A stretch of DNA of 64,000 nucleotides. Origin: Sipunculus nudus. Lineage: Eukaryota > Annelida > Sipuncula > Golfingiida > Sipunculidae. The DNA is taken from contig CM049316.1 of assembly GCA_026874595.1 (NCBI GenBank), positions 9,972,839 through 10,036,838 of the forward strand, written 5' to 3'. Position numbers and translations under genes: made by a program. Positions 48,149 to 59,199 of this stretch are shown one piece after another (positions within the stretch are counted from its first letter, which is position 1; every line of letters starts with the position of its first letter). The notes beneath the pieces were generated by a model, which was given only the letters and a program-made list of their open reading frames with translations, did no database searches and was not told the DNA's origin.

Positions 48149-48800
48149 CCATTTATACAAGGAATCAAATGTCAACACTCAATAATAATATAACACACTA
48201 AACGTGACTTTGACAAGTCAGTAAGTCAGTAACACGAATATGGTTAGATCTCTGTTCCTAAAAGGAATGAAAAAAAAACATTTCTTTTGGTGCGTCCAAG
48301 TGTTTGAGGCTCTAAAAACAGTCATGACTACGGGGTGTCTATATTTAGACAATCAATGAGAAAACCGCCAAAAAATGTTGCCGTAAAATGTCTGATCAGT
48401 GGCTGATTGATCTATCACATCCGAGAGATCTTCCAGGATTACAAATGTGGTGATAAACAGGAGTAACAAAACAAACAGAATGAGATCTTTCAGATTTATA
48501 AAAAAGAGGGTCATAAGTTTGAGACTGATTCACCCTTGTCGACTGCCCTAGAGTCATCACACCCACACTCCTAATAAGGACGTATTTCCCAGATCCTTGA
48601 AGTGTGAAGAATCTCTTACAGGTAAGAGTGAAGACCACGGGGGAAGGTGCAGTATCGGTTTATTTATTTTGAAAATACCATTAAATACAAAAAATGAAAA
48701 CAAAATAAAACATGTTTGTGAATTGTTAATGGAAATCTATATATTTTATGAGTCGATTCAAATTTAAATATATTTATGTGTATTCTATATATATAACAAC
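48149..48800. other. Non-coding stretch, nothing recognised
   Basis: No motif, repeat or convincing frame was seen. Confidence 0.4.
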
Positions 48801-48804
48801 AGGA

Positions 48805-48950
48805 AAACTACCCCCTGACAATCACCCCCCCCCCGGACAACACAACAGGGCCAAATAACCCCCCCCCCTCCCCCGACAATTACCCCCGGACAAATACCCC
48901 CGAGACAATTACCTCTTGGGACATAAACCCCCCGAACATTTACCCCTCTG
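48805..48950. repeat. C-rich degenerate minisatellite
   Basis: Variants of CCCCCGGACAATTAC with C runs of changing length recur about every 15-18 bp (GACAATCACC, GACAATTACCCCC, GACAAATACCCCC, GACAATTACCTC, GAACATTTACCCC). Confidence 0.75.
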
Positions 48951-49189
48951 CTATATAGAACATATTTTTCATTAAGTGGTTGAGTTTGATAACAATATGA
49001 TGCGCGATATTTAACATGTTGATGGGATGCTTTGAATGTGTATTTCAACCTTGACTTTAAACAAATGTATACTATCGGTAAGAAAAAAAACGGGTTTTGT
49101 ATTTCAAAACAAACATATTTAAAGACAGAAAGTGTATAACCTAAGAAAAAAAATCATGAAATATTCATAACATACACAATTTCACTTCA

Positions 49190-49192
<3 letters not shown>

Positions 49193-49264
<72 letters not shown>
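49193..49264. repeat. (AT)n microsatellite
   Basis: About 36 AT dinucleotides in an uninterrupted run, one of the longest in the window. Confidence 0.95.
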
Positions 49265-49266
<2 letters not shown>

Positions 49267-49269
49267 AGG

Positions 49270-51878
49270 TTCTGTGCACTGAAGGCAGCCTTTATCTTAG
49301 TATATTACATTATCTGACAATAATAAGACTTGCTATAAAGTCTCTTTATATAAAAGCTCAGAATCTTCTTGTTTCACCGAAACTTAGACTCTTCTTATGC
49401 CCGAGGTCCTCCCTCCGAAAGGAGGGTATGTGTTCATCCCCGCTCGTGTGCGTGTTTGTGTGTGTGTTTGTTCACAACGTAACTTACGTAATCATGAACG
49501 GAATTTCATTAAGTTTACAGGGCATTTCGGGAATGGACCAATTAAGAATTGATTAGATTTTGTTGTGTATTGATCCGCATTCAGGAACGTCATCAAAGAA
49601 TATTCACAAATGAACGAACACTTATGCACGAATGAACCTGGGAATATGGGCCGAATAAGTGAATGCAAGCACGGTTTTGGGAATATCCCACGATAGGGAA
49701 GCGGAGGCATGTATTCCTTAGAATGCAGATTTCTAATTTGCTCATACAACACCTACACTATGGAATATTCTTCCAGAGAAATTTGTTAGACTTTTTTAAT
49801 CGACCTCTGACTAAGCTCAAGGGTTATTTGTTTAAAGCAGCTTTTAGTAATGGATGATATATGTAAGTTTTATTTTGTCATCAATGGTCATCATTATATT
49901 TTAGGTTTGCCTGTGACACTTGTGAACATTCATTCTCTCATGCATGTTGTTATATCTTTGTTTTATTCATCGTATTTTTATCACTCCTTTCATTCTGTAA
50001 TTTCATATCTATTGCTTGCACTTCCTGTAAAGTCCTTTGGAATGCCTCAAGCAGATATCAGCGTTCTATATTTGAAAAAAAAAATGTTTTATGATCAAAT
50101 ATCAGTTCAGTAACACGGGTCCACCTTGTGAATAGCAGACGACCAAACAATGGCCTTAATTACTGTCAATAGGCGGGTTAAACCTTGGGACTATGTAAAA
50201 GACTTCTTTGAGTGAGAAAAAAATATAATATTGTATTGTTCATTGGGTTACCATAACCCTCCAGAAAACCGATCAAAACCTGTTCATTGAATTTGCTTGA
50301 AGTTGCAAATACAAAAACTGATCAAAGAACCAACGAAGCCAGGGGGAACACAATACGACGGAGGGATAATAAATCATTTTCAGCAGCCAGAAATTACCGT
50401 CGCATCATCAGGACGCAAGTATGCCCGCCTGCCGAGTTATGTTGCCAGTCCTATAGACTGGTTTATTTGTCTCGCTTGAAGCATCAGATCTCCATCAGAA
50501 AAATAATGACTTTCAATTTATCATGTGAAGGTTTCAAGGACAAATCATGTTGTAACAGATTAAATGAAGACTCCTATAAGCTAGGAAATTGATTCTGTTG
50601 GTGTTGGCCAGTTTTATAAGACAGACAGGTTCAATGACCTGGCCTCAGCCGAATATAATACGGAGTGTGCCATTACGTTCGAGATCTTGATATCTCATTG
50701 GAAACAGAAACAAGCGCGCACACAGTAAAACACACATGCACAAATCAAAATATAAACCGGAATATAGCACATATCTGGTTTTGTAAGTGGTAGAGTAAGA
50801 TCTAGAAAATCACAAAACTAATGATCGGAAGATAGACGACAAAGTGAGTTAATTGTGGTAAACCATGTAATTTCCACACCATTATAAATTTTACAAATGC
50901 AATTTTCGCCAGCAGATGCTTTTTCGGCGCCAAGGCCTTTTATCTAGCAATTTTTACAATTGAAAAAGGAAGTCTGAACAAATGAAATCAGCTGGCTTAT
51001 GTAAAAAAAAATAAAAACTGTATAGCTATTTTTAAGATTTGTGAATTATTATTTAAGGCTTTGCCTGGTAATAGGATTTTTAAAAGCCAGCTATTCACCT
51101 ACCATTTTAAAATATAATTGATGTGATTTTTTGCTTACTCTGCGAATATATTAATGAACTGAAGGTAATTTACGTTAAGAAAAGCCAAATAAAGCCACGT
51201 GTGACGGATAATGAGCTTGTTTATCTACATGCTCTTAGTAAACACAGCAGTGGCAAACAGAGAAACCTTGTAACATAAGGTGTTTGTTTGTAAATGTACA
51301 TGAGTTGAAAGGTCACTAGTTGCAAAACGCAACTTGCGAAATCATGGCTCATCTGACTTCCCGCCAGGCGTCCTTGTTGAATGAGTTTCGATATTTTTTC
51401 GCCGGGCTCCCCACATGTTATAAACCCGTGGATGTAGACAAAACGAAACGCCTGGGCCTGCGTTTTCGGGCCTGTTTTTATAAAAAAAAAGTTTCAAGGA
51501 ATTATCTTTATTAAATATATCGAATTTATTCAGCTATCAAAACATGCCCCTTAAAGTTGTCAGTCCAACAACGGTATGTTAACACAACTATTCATATTAT
51601 TCTCTGGGGACCAATTACTACGGGTAATTTGCATCAGTAACTCTGATCCTTAGTAACTTCCAGCAGGGAGGTTATAAAAATTTGTTTGACAGCAGGTTTA
51701 CTCAAATGCTTCTGAAACTATTTCACAATAAACATGGGTGGAACATAAACTAGGATCTATTAAATGGTGATGAGGATCCCAATAAAGCACCGATTCCAGT
51801 CGGATTGATATGCTGAGGTAGACGTATGCGCTATACTAAGTTATAGAACAAGAATACACAGGAAAGTCGGATCACCCC
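49270..51878. other. Non-coding stretch, nothing recognised
   Basis: Frames of 60-100 codons occur but show no motif and start in AT-rich DNA. Confidence 0.4.
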
Positions 51879-51879
51879 G

Positions 51880-51945
51880 TATGGGAATCATACCCCATGA
51901 CCCTCCGATTGTCGGTCGTCTGCTCTACCACTGAGCAAACAGGGA
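51880..51945 (-). repeat. tRNA-like SINE head, minus strand
   Basis: On the minus strand the A-box is TTGCTCAGTGGTAGAGC (51940-51922) and a decayed B-box is GGGTATGATTCCC (about 51895-51882). The anticodon arm reads CGACCGACAATCGGAGGGTC. Pairing is too poor for a functional tRNA. Confidence 0.5.
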
Positions 51946-51949
51946 CCCG

Positions 51950-52690
51950 TTGTGCACGATATAGGAGGTGATAGACGCCACGTTTTCCAGACACGCGATC
52001 AGTATGCATTTTCAGGGTCATTCGCGGTCCGTAACGTTTTCAAGAGATTTTATGTACGAGCTTTTTTTTGGGGGGGGGGGGGGGCCTGAAATGAGTGGGT
52101 CTTGAGGTAGTGCACGGAAACGTACTAAGGATCATTGTTTTTTCCGTATTTTGCTGCATTTGTGTGTATTGGTATCCTCATGTGTGTATGCGTTTTTGTG
52201 CTTTTTTTACGTTTACCTGCGATATCACGCAAAATTTATGTGTACATTAAAACTTATTTATTCTCATATCGGCGAGGTCAATGCGGAAACAATAATCTTT
52301 ATAATGAGGTATGGCACAGTGTCATACTCAACGCAGTTTCAGAGAACATGGGAGCAAAGGTGGACCGAATTCCTTTTATAAATATTAGTAGGTACTTAAT
52401 TTCTTTGGGCGGATGCATAACCTCAAACTCTAGGTCAACTTTGAAGATCGGTCATTTCTGGATATCTTTTTAATTTTTGCCTTGTTAGCAAGATATCTTA
52501 AAAAGGAATTAACACAAGAACTTCATTTCAATGGAGCTAATGCATAACAAGTGACCCATGGGTCATGACGCTCAGCTGACAGGGAAGAGATTTGCAAAAG
52601 GAAATTTTATCATCTGAATGGTAGTATATAACCATTGAACTGAAGCATCAAACAGATTATACAACAGGCTGAGATTGTGTCTGTATTAAT
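51950..52690. other. Non-coding stretch, nothing recognised
   Basis: A poly-G run lies at about 52070-52084. No gene was supported. Confidence 0.4.
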
Positions 52691-52694
52691 ATAT

Positions 52695-55060
52695 CTGAAA
52701 AATAGAGAAAAAATGCGTAAACTTCATGCGTTATCCATGCAAAGCATGGTGGTCTCTGGATAAGTTGTTCAGATATTTCAGCTTTTGTTTAAAATTTTTC
52801 ATTTTTCTGAGGGATACTTTGGAGTCCTATAGCTTGAAGGATATGGGTAACAGAGACCTAATTTCAGGTTTCCACAGACTCTTTTCATGGACCTCCTTGC
52901 ATGACAAGAATGAAGATTCTAGGTCCAGTTGTTACAATTTGTACCCTGTTGACAGATAACCACATCATAAAGGTCTCAAAAATAGAGAAAATAATTCGTA
53001 AAAATTTGAAAAAAATAGAGGTGGCGCACCCAGTCTGCTGAAACTGATGGAACACGTCATGATCAATATGTATGCAAAAATTCATGAGCATCAATGTTGT
53101 AGTTATTGAGATACTGGAGTTTTTGTATCAAATTTTTTATTATTCTGGGGGGGGGGGGGTACTTTGGAGCCATACAGCTTAATGGATATGGGCAACAGAG
53201 ACCTTATTTCAGGTTCCCATATAGATTTTTCATGGGTCTCCCTGTGTGTAAAGAATGAAGATTCTATGTCCAGTTGTTATGAATTGTGCCCTGTTAACAG
53301 ATGTTCATATCTTTAAAGGTCCCAAAAATAGAGAAAAAAATTCGAAAAAAAGCCTGAACAAATACATGTGTACGCTCCCAAGGCAGCGGAAATCTTGCGC
53401 TTCTAAAGAAGCAACTGATTTTCACGCTGCCAGCTTTGACCGTTTATGATATATTTAGACACCAGATGGCGGTTTGTTGTCCACTGAAATAAACGTGCGT
53501 ATGATGTGACAAGCAGCCAATCAGATACCAATAAACAAACACTCGACAGGCATCCTGGCTCCGCCCATTGCCGCGCTTCAAGCGCCGTTTGATGAGTTTC
53601 CGGTCGAATTTAAATTGCTCCCTCTGCATTCTCGCATCAGCGACCGATTCGATTATGACATTATGACTGTGTTAGAGTAGCCATGTATCTGTTCTGCAGA
53701 ACTGAAACCAGCCAGCGAGGTGTGCACGAAGCCTTTGTTGTTACGTTTCGTTTGAATTACAGCTTCCTATGTGCCCAAGGCCCTAAGCAAACCACGTCAG
53801 GGGCAATTCTCTCTGAGCCTGTGGCCTGTTTAGACGGTTACGCTGGGGGATGAGCTGTCACTCAAAAGAAATGAATATGATTGGCTCCGTGTATTCCTCG
53901 CTTGGCTTTGTCTTCCAGCACAAAGTTTCATCTGATTGGACAAAAATACAGTGCTCCCCTCTGGTGTTGCAAAGCAGGATACGAGGTCATAACAAACAGC
54001 GCCTTACGATATAGGAAGTAGCCCTATAGGTAAAGCGCTGTGTTAAGAGCGTAATACATGTGGTGCCACCAGGCTGCAGAAACTGATGAAACACTCTATG
54101 ACCAATATCCATACAAACAATTATGGTGATCTCTGCATTAGTTGTTCAGATACTTCAGCTTTTGTATCAAATTTTCCATTAATCTGAACTGTACTTTGGA
54201 GTGCCACAGCTCAAAGGATATGGGTAACAGAGACCTAATTTCATGTTCCCTGGAGACTTTACATGGGTCTCCCTGTGTGTCAAGAATGAAGATTCTAGGT
54301 CCAGTCGTTACAATTTGAACCCTGTTGACAGATAACTACATCCTTAAAGGTCTCAAAAATAGAGAAAAAAATTGTAAAACTTGGAAAAATACAGGTGGCG
54401 CCACTATTCTGCAGAAACTGATGAAACATCTCATGATCAATATGTATGCCAAAAATCATGACCATCAGAGATGTAGTTAATCAGATATTGAATTTTTTTA
54501 TGAAACTTTTGACTATTCTGGGGGGTACTTTGGGGCCCCATAGCTCAAAGAATATGGGTAACGGAGACCTTATTTCTGGTTTCCATAGAGACATTTCATA
54601 GGTCTCTCAGAATGTAAAGAATGAAGATTCAAGGTCCAGTTGTAATGATTTGAGCCCTGTCAACAGATGTTCACATTTTTAAAGGTCTCAAAAATAGAGA
54701 AAACAACTCGTAAAAAAAAACTTAAAATACAGGTGGCGCCACCAGTCTGCAGAAACTGATGAAACATCTCATGATGAATATGTATGCCAAAAATCATGAC
54801 CATCAGTGATGTACTTAATGAGATATTGAAGTTAGGAAATTTTTGACTGTTCTGGGGGGTACTTTGGGTCCCCATAGCTCGAAGGATATCGGTAATAGAG
54901 AGGTTTCCAAGGATATTTTTCATGGACCTCTCTGGATGTAAAGTAAGAAGATTCCAGGTTCAGCGGTTACGATTTGTGCCCTGTTAACGGACAGACGCCC
55001 GGACGGACGACGGACAAAAGGTGATCCTATAGCTCAGATGACTTACAGTCAGCTGAGCTA
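52695..55060 (+). repeat. Dispersed element of about 335-bp monomers with terminal hairpin (long copy)
   Basis: Five monomers can be aligned on GATATGGGTAACAGAGACC: anchors near 52841, 53183, 54217, 54550 and 54885. The spacing is about 342, 342 (after removing the inserted transposon and one duplication), 333 and 335 bp. Each monomer also has GGTCTCAAAAATAGAG, GGTGGCGCCACC and GAAACTGATGAAAC. The right end has GGACAGACGCCCGGACGGAC then the hairpin at 55030-55060 (arms TAGCTCAG / CTGAGCTA with inner TGACT / AGTCA). It is the same element type as 24112-24980, in the opposite orientation. It encodes no protein. Sharp shared ends imply mobility or a common founder. Confidence 0.8.
53371..54053 (+). 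mobile_element. Non-autonomous DNA transposon, copy 1 (9-bp duplication)
   Basis: 683 bp with imperfect inverted ends (TACGCTC... and ...GAGCGTA; about 14 of 18 terminal positions pair). It is flanked by perfect 9-bp duplications ATACATGTG at 53362-53370 and 54054-54062. It interrupts a monomer of the 335-bp array. It carries no transposase frame. A 9-bp duplication fits Mutator-like (MULE) transposons best; hAT and P elements make 8 bp. The internal sequence is almost identical to copy 2 at 55675-56372. Confidence 0.9.
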
Positions 55061-55346
55061 AAAACAAAATCTTTGTCACGTTCGAACATTATTGACTTTT
55101 AACCTACTTTTCAAGGTCACAGAGCTATTTATAACAAAAATCTGGTGAGCTTATTTCACAGGAACCACGTAATAGACCATTAAGAAACAAGGTGTCATTC
55201 TTGGCCTAGATGACCTGTAACTGCTGCATCTGCTTGAGGGTGTCACCTACAGTATCTTAATTGTTATAAATTATTATCACTTTTTTGGTCACGCGAAAAG
55301 GACACCGTCAGTAATTAAACATAGGCATTTCGTTTTTTTTTTCGGG

Positions 55347-55348
<2 letters not shown>

Positions 55349-55399
<51 letters not shown>
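55349..55399. repeat. (AT)n microsatellite at the Penelope-like end
   Basis: AT run directly abutting the left inverted terminus of the GIY-YIG element. Confidence 0.9.
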
Positions 55400-55403
<4 letters not shown>

Positions 55404-55484
55404 TATGGTAAGTGAAGGACTGAGTCACTACCGCCGGTTTCGCCTCATCGGCTCATCAGATGACATCATTCATCTTCTACGATG

Positions 55485-56533
55485 CACCCGCTGTGTACGC
55501 GGAAAGCAACGGTGCTGTTAATACGTACATTGACATGATCGGAGGCCCTTTTGAACAAAGATTCTACAACCAAAACAAATCATTTAAGCACAGAAACTCA
55601 CTCAAACGAAACAGAACTCGCCAAACCGGTGCAACTTGTGTTTGGTAGAAAAACTGGCAATCCTTAGCCCAAGATACGCTCCCGAGGCAGCGGAAATCTT
55701 GCGCTTCTAAAGAAGCAACCGATTTTCACGCTGCCAGCTTTGACCGTTTATGATATATTTAGACACCAGATGGCGGTTCGTTTTCCACTGAAATAAACGT
55801 GCGTAAGATGTGACAAGCAGCCAATCAGATGCCAATAAACAAACACTCGACAGGCATCCTGGCTCCGCCCATTGCTGCGCTTCAAGCGCCGCTTATGAGT
55901 TTCCGGTCGAATTTAAATTGCTCCCTCTGCATTCTCGCATCATCGAACGATTCGATTATGACATTATGACTGTGTTAGCGTAGCCATGTATCTGTTGTCT
56001 GCAGAACTGAAACCAGCAAGCGAGGTGTGCACGCAGCCTTTGTTGTTACGTTTCGTTTGAATTACAGCTCACCGGCCGAGCATCCTATGTGCCCAAGGCC
56101 CTAAGCAAACCACGTCAGGGGCAATTCTCTCTGAGCCTGTGGCCTGTTCAGACGGTTACGCTGGGGGATGAGCTGTCACTCAAAAAGAAATTAATATGAT
56201 TGACTCTGTGTATTCCTCGCTTGGCTTTGTCTTCCAGCACAAGGTCTCATCTGATTGGACAAAAATACAGTGCTCCCCTCTGGTGTTGCAATTCAGGATA
56301 CGAGGTCATAACAAACAGCGCCTTACGATATAGGAAGTAGCCCTATAGGTAAAGCGCTGTGTAAAGAGCGCAAGCCCAAGACAAAGGAACTTGCTGAACA
56401 AACGCTCCGAAATTGTATCCATTTGTCCCCATGGATCAACGGCACCCAACCGTGCGAAAAAAAACCCGATAAAACCGACATCGTAGAAGTTGTATGTCAG
56501 TCATCTGATGAACTTATGAGGCAAAACCGATGA
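55485..56533 (+). pseudogene. GIY-YIG endonuclease C-terminal domain, split by a transposon
   Basis: Homing-type nuclease domain used by Penelope-like elements for target cleavage. Seen in order: VYAESNGAVNTYIDMIGGPF (the YIG motif is YID here), EQRFYNQNKSFKHRNS and NETELAK (55490-55600). The frame then shifts to CNLCLVEKLAIL (55632-55667), which is cut by the transposon at 55675-56372. Coding resumes after the right 9-bp duplication with LLNKRSEIVSICPHGS (about 56390-56440) and the terminal SSDELMRQNR. About 30 residues that normally lie between TELAK and the CxxC motif are missing. Frameshifts and the insertion make it inactive. Confidence 0.65.
55675..56372 (+). mobile_element. Non-autonomous DNA transposon, copy 2 (9-bp duplication)
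   Basis: 698 bp, same orientation as copy 1 and nearly identical, including GAAATCTTGCGCTTCTAAAG and the right end AGGTAAAGCGCTGTG. The last inverted base pair differs (GAGCGCA instead of GAGCGTA). Perfect 9-bp duplications AGCCCAAGA lie at 55666-55674 and 56373-56381. It interrupts the GIY-YIG frame. The left inverted end is TACGCTCCCGAGGCAGCG. An extra 16 bp or so near 56070 (TCACCGGCCGAGCA) distinguishes it from copy 1. Confidence 0.9.
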
Positions 56534-56638
56534 TAGTAACCCATATCTATCACTTACCTATAATATACCATGTTCTGTTACTTAACATATAGCGCTGTGT
56601 GACCGCGGAGTAAAGACTGCATTTTCGCAGATCATATC

Positions 56639-56640
<2 letters not shown>

Positions 56641-56690
<50 letters not shown>
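56641..56690. repeat. (CA)n/(AT)n microsatellite
   Basis: A short CA run followed by an AT run. Confidence 0.9.
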
Positions 56691-56691
<1 letters not shown>

Positions 56692-56694
56692 CTG

Positions 56695-56765
56695 AAGAAA
56701 AACAACACTGTAAATTCACTACAGTCTGTTTCACGGGATGCGACCATATCATCAGGTGAATGTTG
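56695..56765 (-). repeat. Possible second Penelope-like terminus
   Basis: On the minus strand it reads CACCTGATGATATGGTCGC, then GAAACAGACTGTAGTGA and ends at an (AT)n run. The layout (TGATGA, a GAAAC motif and an AT tail) resembles the end at 55349-55463. Weak, judged by pattern only. Confidence 0.3.
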
Positions 56766-57237
56766 TTAGAATGAAGCCAACGGCGTGGATTGAATGGATT
56801 TAAAAGCCCAGACTTTAAGAGATTACGAGATTATGCTTTGTGTGTACCATAGAGAGCAAGTAAATGACTGACACTGATCCTATTGTTCTGGGGGCACAGT
56901 AGGATTGGTCGGGGTACATGTGCGATACTGGAACATAACAGGGCAAAGAGTTGCGTTGTTGTTTTAATATTTTATTATTTAATACAAAGATATTTTTATA
57001 AGGATGCCAATTAGCATAGTAAGCTGATATTTCATAGGGTCCATGGTAAGTGAATATTTCAGTAGTATACACATATGATATAAAATTCACATATACCATG
57101 AAAATACACATTATAAAAAGCAAATATACAATATAAAAGCAAATATACTATACCCATACCAAGTGGACTCGACTCGACAAACTCATCATATGGTAGTGGC
57201 AACGTCTTGTCCCCCAACACTACAAAGCAGTGAGAGA

Positions 57238-57239
<2 letters not shown>

Positions 57240-57286
<47 letters not shown>
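57240..57286. repeat. (AT)n microsatellite
   Basis: About 23 AT dinucleotides. Confidence 0.95.
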
Positions 57287-57287
<1 letters not shown>

Positions 57288-57850
57288 CATCATACCATAT
57301 GTACTACTTTCCTCTTTAGTACAAATTTGTACATATGTACAGATATACAACCATGTGAGAACAGATATTTTATTCTTGTTAATGTTACCACCCATAATCA
57401 CTGTTCTTTTGACTCAGGGCTTATGTTACCTTGTGCTGATATTGTTGTTATGCGTTGACATGCGACTGGCTCAGACGTCTCTATACAGACGATTTAACAA
57501 CCCGAGCAAAACACGAGCGAAACGCCAGGGAAACATGCTCCCAACATTTTCCTTACGCTCACAAGAGCCTTTCGTTTCTTTTCATATACACCTTCAGGTA
57601 CGTCACTTAACAAAACAACTGATTTTACCAGCAAGTAGACGGTCATGTTTTATATTTATGAATGTATTTTCTGTCAAATAAATTTGTTTAAAAGCAGATT
57701 GAATTCTTATCAACTGCTTTATGTTGAAATCAAATAGCCATTTGTTGGTATCCTGTGGGTCCATTTTTTTTATTATTCACATTGTATTAAAATCAAATCA
57801 AACTGTCACTCGGTTCAAAGTTGTATTTTATTGTGATTATTATTTAATTG

Positions 57851-58094
57851 GAGAATATAATAAACTGTTCAAACTGAATTCTGTATTATTATCAAAATGT
57901 ATGATAATTGCACTTATTGCCGACAGCTGTACATACTGTTCTTTAAAATATACAATAATCAATATGTGGTAATATTAATATTTAAGGATACAATAAACGG
58001 TTCAAACTGAATTGTGCATTATTGTCTAAATGTATGACAATTGCATTTATTGTCGACGGCTGAACAATTTTTAATTTCTGAATATTCAATAATC
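57851..58094 (+). repeat. Direct repeat, two copies of about 110 bp
   Basis: 57851-57960 and 57984-58094 share ATAATAAACTGTTCAAACTG (second copy ACAATAAACGGTTCAAACTG), AAATGTATGA-AATTGCA-TTATTG-CGAC and end AATAATC. The period is about 134 bp. The copies have diverged by scattered substitutions. Confidence 0.8.
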
Positions 58095-58703
58095 GTAGGA
58101 ACGAGAACGCTTTCATAAACTGATTTGGTAATAATTTCTATATATTTATGTATTCTGAATTTATTACTGCATTCAGGACCAAGAGGTTGATTTCTGAGAA
58201 AAATGTAGAAACAGAATTGACTCACAGCAAACACTGTTATGAAGTCATCCCTTCCAAGGTTTCCCTGACAACAATTCATTAGGTCCATCGTAATGTAAAT
58301 AATTTAGGACAAATTTGGGAATCATCTAAATACAGAATGGGATTTTTATCGTATTTTTATAAACAGTTTACTGGTCCCATTAAAATTAATTATAAACAAA
58401 ACCCGAAGACATCACCATCAGCTCATTCCATTTATTAAAACTTTCCTTTTTAATTATAAAAATCATATCATTCCTGTTACTTTTGAGTTATTTTTGGATT
58501 CACAAGTTATGCTTAATGTACAATAGGAAATGTTAATCCCATGTAAAAATGTAAAAAAGTTATTTTATTATGATAAATTGACCTATCCACCACAGCCCAA
58601 ATGCTTCGCCCTTTTAACTAATTATTATAATGAGCCCCAAGAATGCTCCTACACAGAAGGTCTTCCACGCCCATGGTAGCAAGAGCTGCTTAGAACATAA
58701 TAA

Positions 58704-58751
58704 TGACGTCACAAAGGTCCATGACGCATGACGTCGTATTGACTGACGTCA
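58704..58751 (+). promoter_or_regulatory. Cluster of CRE-type palindromes
   Basis: Perfect TGACGTCA at 58704-58711 and 58744-58751, with a near-copy TGACGTCG at 58729-58736 and a TGACGC at 58722. These are binding sites for CREB/ATF-type bZIP proteins. Two perfect and one near-perfect site within 48 bp, about 45-90 bp upstream of a good ATG exon, look like a proximal promoter. Confidence 0.5.
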
Positions 58752-58795
58752 TCAACTGGTATCGCCTGACCATTGTTTACTATATCGGAGTCATT

Positions 58796-58849
58796 ATGAA
58801 CTGGCTTGCAATATTTTGGATTATTTGTCTCATACGAATTACGTGCCAG
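58796..58849 (+). CDS. Candidate first coding exon with signal peptide
   Basis: ATG at 58796 opens 18 codons, MNWLAIFWIICLIRITCQ, and ends at 58849 in CAG directly followed by the consensus donor GTAAGA. The peptide is a hydrophobic stretch with few charges, as in a secretory signal peptide, and the intron would be phase 0. It follows a CRE cluster by 45-90 bp. A short exon that carries only a signal peptide is common in secreted animal proteins. I could not identify the next exon in the remaining 5 kb, so the product is unknown. Small length makes chance possible. Confidence 0.4.
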
Positions 58850-59116
58850 GTAAGACCTTAATATTCACTCGGTAGTCAGAGGAATGGCGTGTTCTGTTTG
58901 ATAGAGCTCTGTTAAATTATGCAAAATCTTGTTTTTGTCAAATGATTGACGCGTATTATGTTAAAGGTCACCTGATTGGTTGCTCGTTTGTCCAATGCTT
59001 ATGATTATTCATTGAATGAATATGCGATTAAGGTCACGAAGAGTTCATGGATAGGTCAATTGTCATAAAATTGTTCTGAAATACATTTTGAAAAACATTT
59101 GATGATTAATAATATT

Positions 59117-59126
59117 AATAATGATG

Positions 59127-59190
<64 letters not shown>
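59117..59190. repeat. (AAT)n microsatellite
   Basis: About 24 AAT/ATA trinucleotides. A frame through it encodes only poly-Asn. Confidence 0.95.
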
Positions 59191-59193
<3 letters not shown>

Positions 59194-59199
59194 ATTAAT

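Larger units (their letters stand above)
55403..56565 (+). mobile_element. Penelope-like (GIY-YIG) element remnant with inverted ends
   Basis: The left 60 bp (55405-55463) is an imperfect inverted copy of the right end (about 56497-56562). Both contain GGTAAGTGA, GGTTT-GCCTCAT and CATCAGATGAC. The right copy overlaps the end of the coding frame (SSDELMRQNR, stop at 56531-56533). Between them lies a decayed GIY-YIG endonuclease interrupted by copy 2 of the 9-bp-duplication transposon. An inverted fragment at one end and a GIY-YIG domain before the 3' end fit Penelope-like retroelements, but no RT is present, so this copy is 5'-truncated or internally deleted. Confidence 0.6.
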
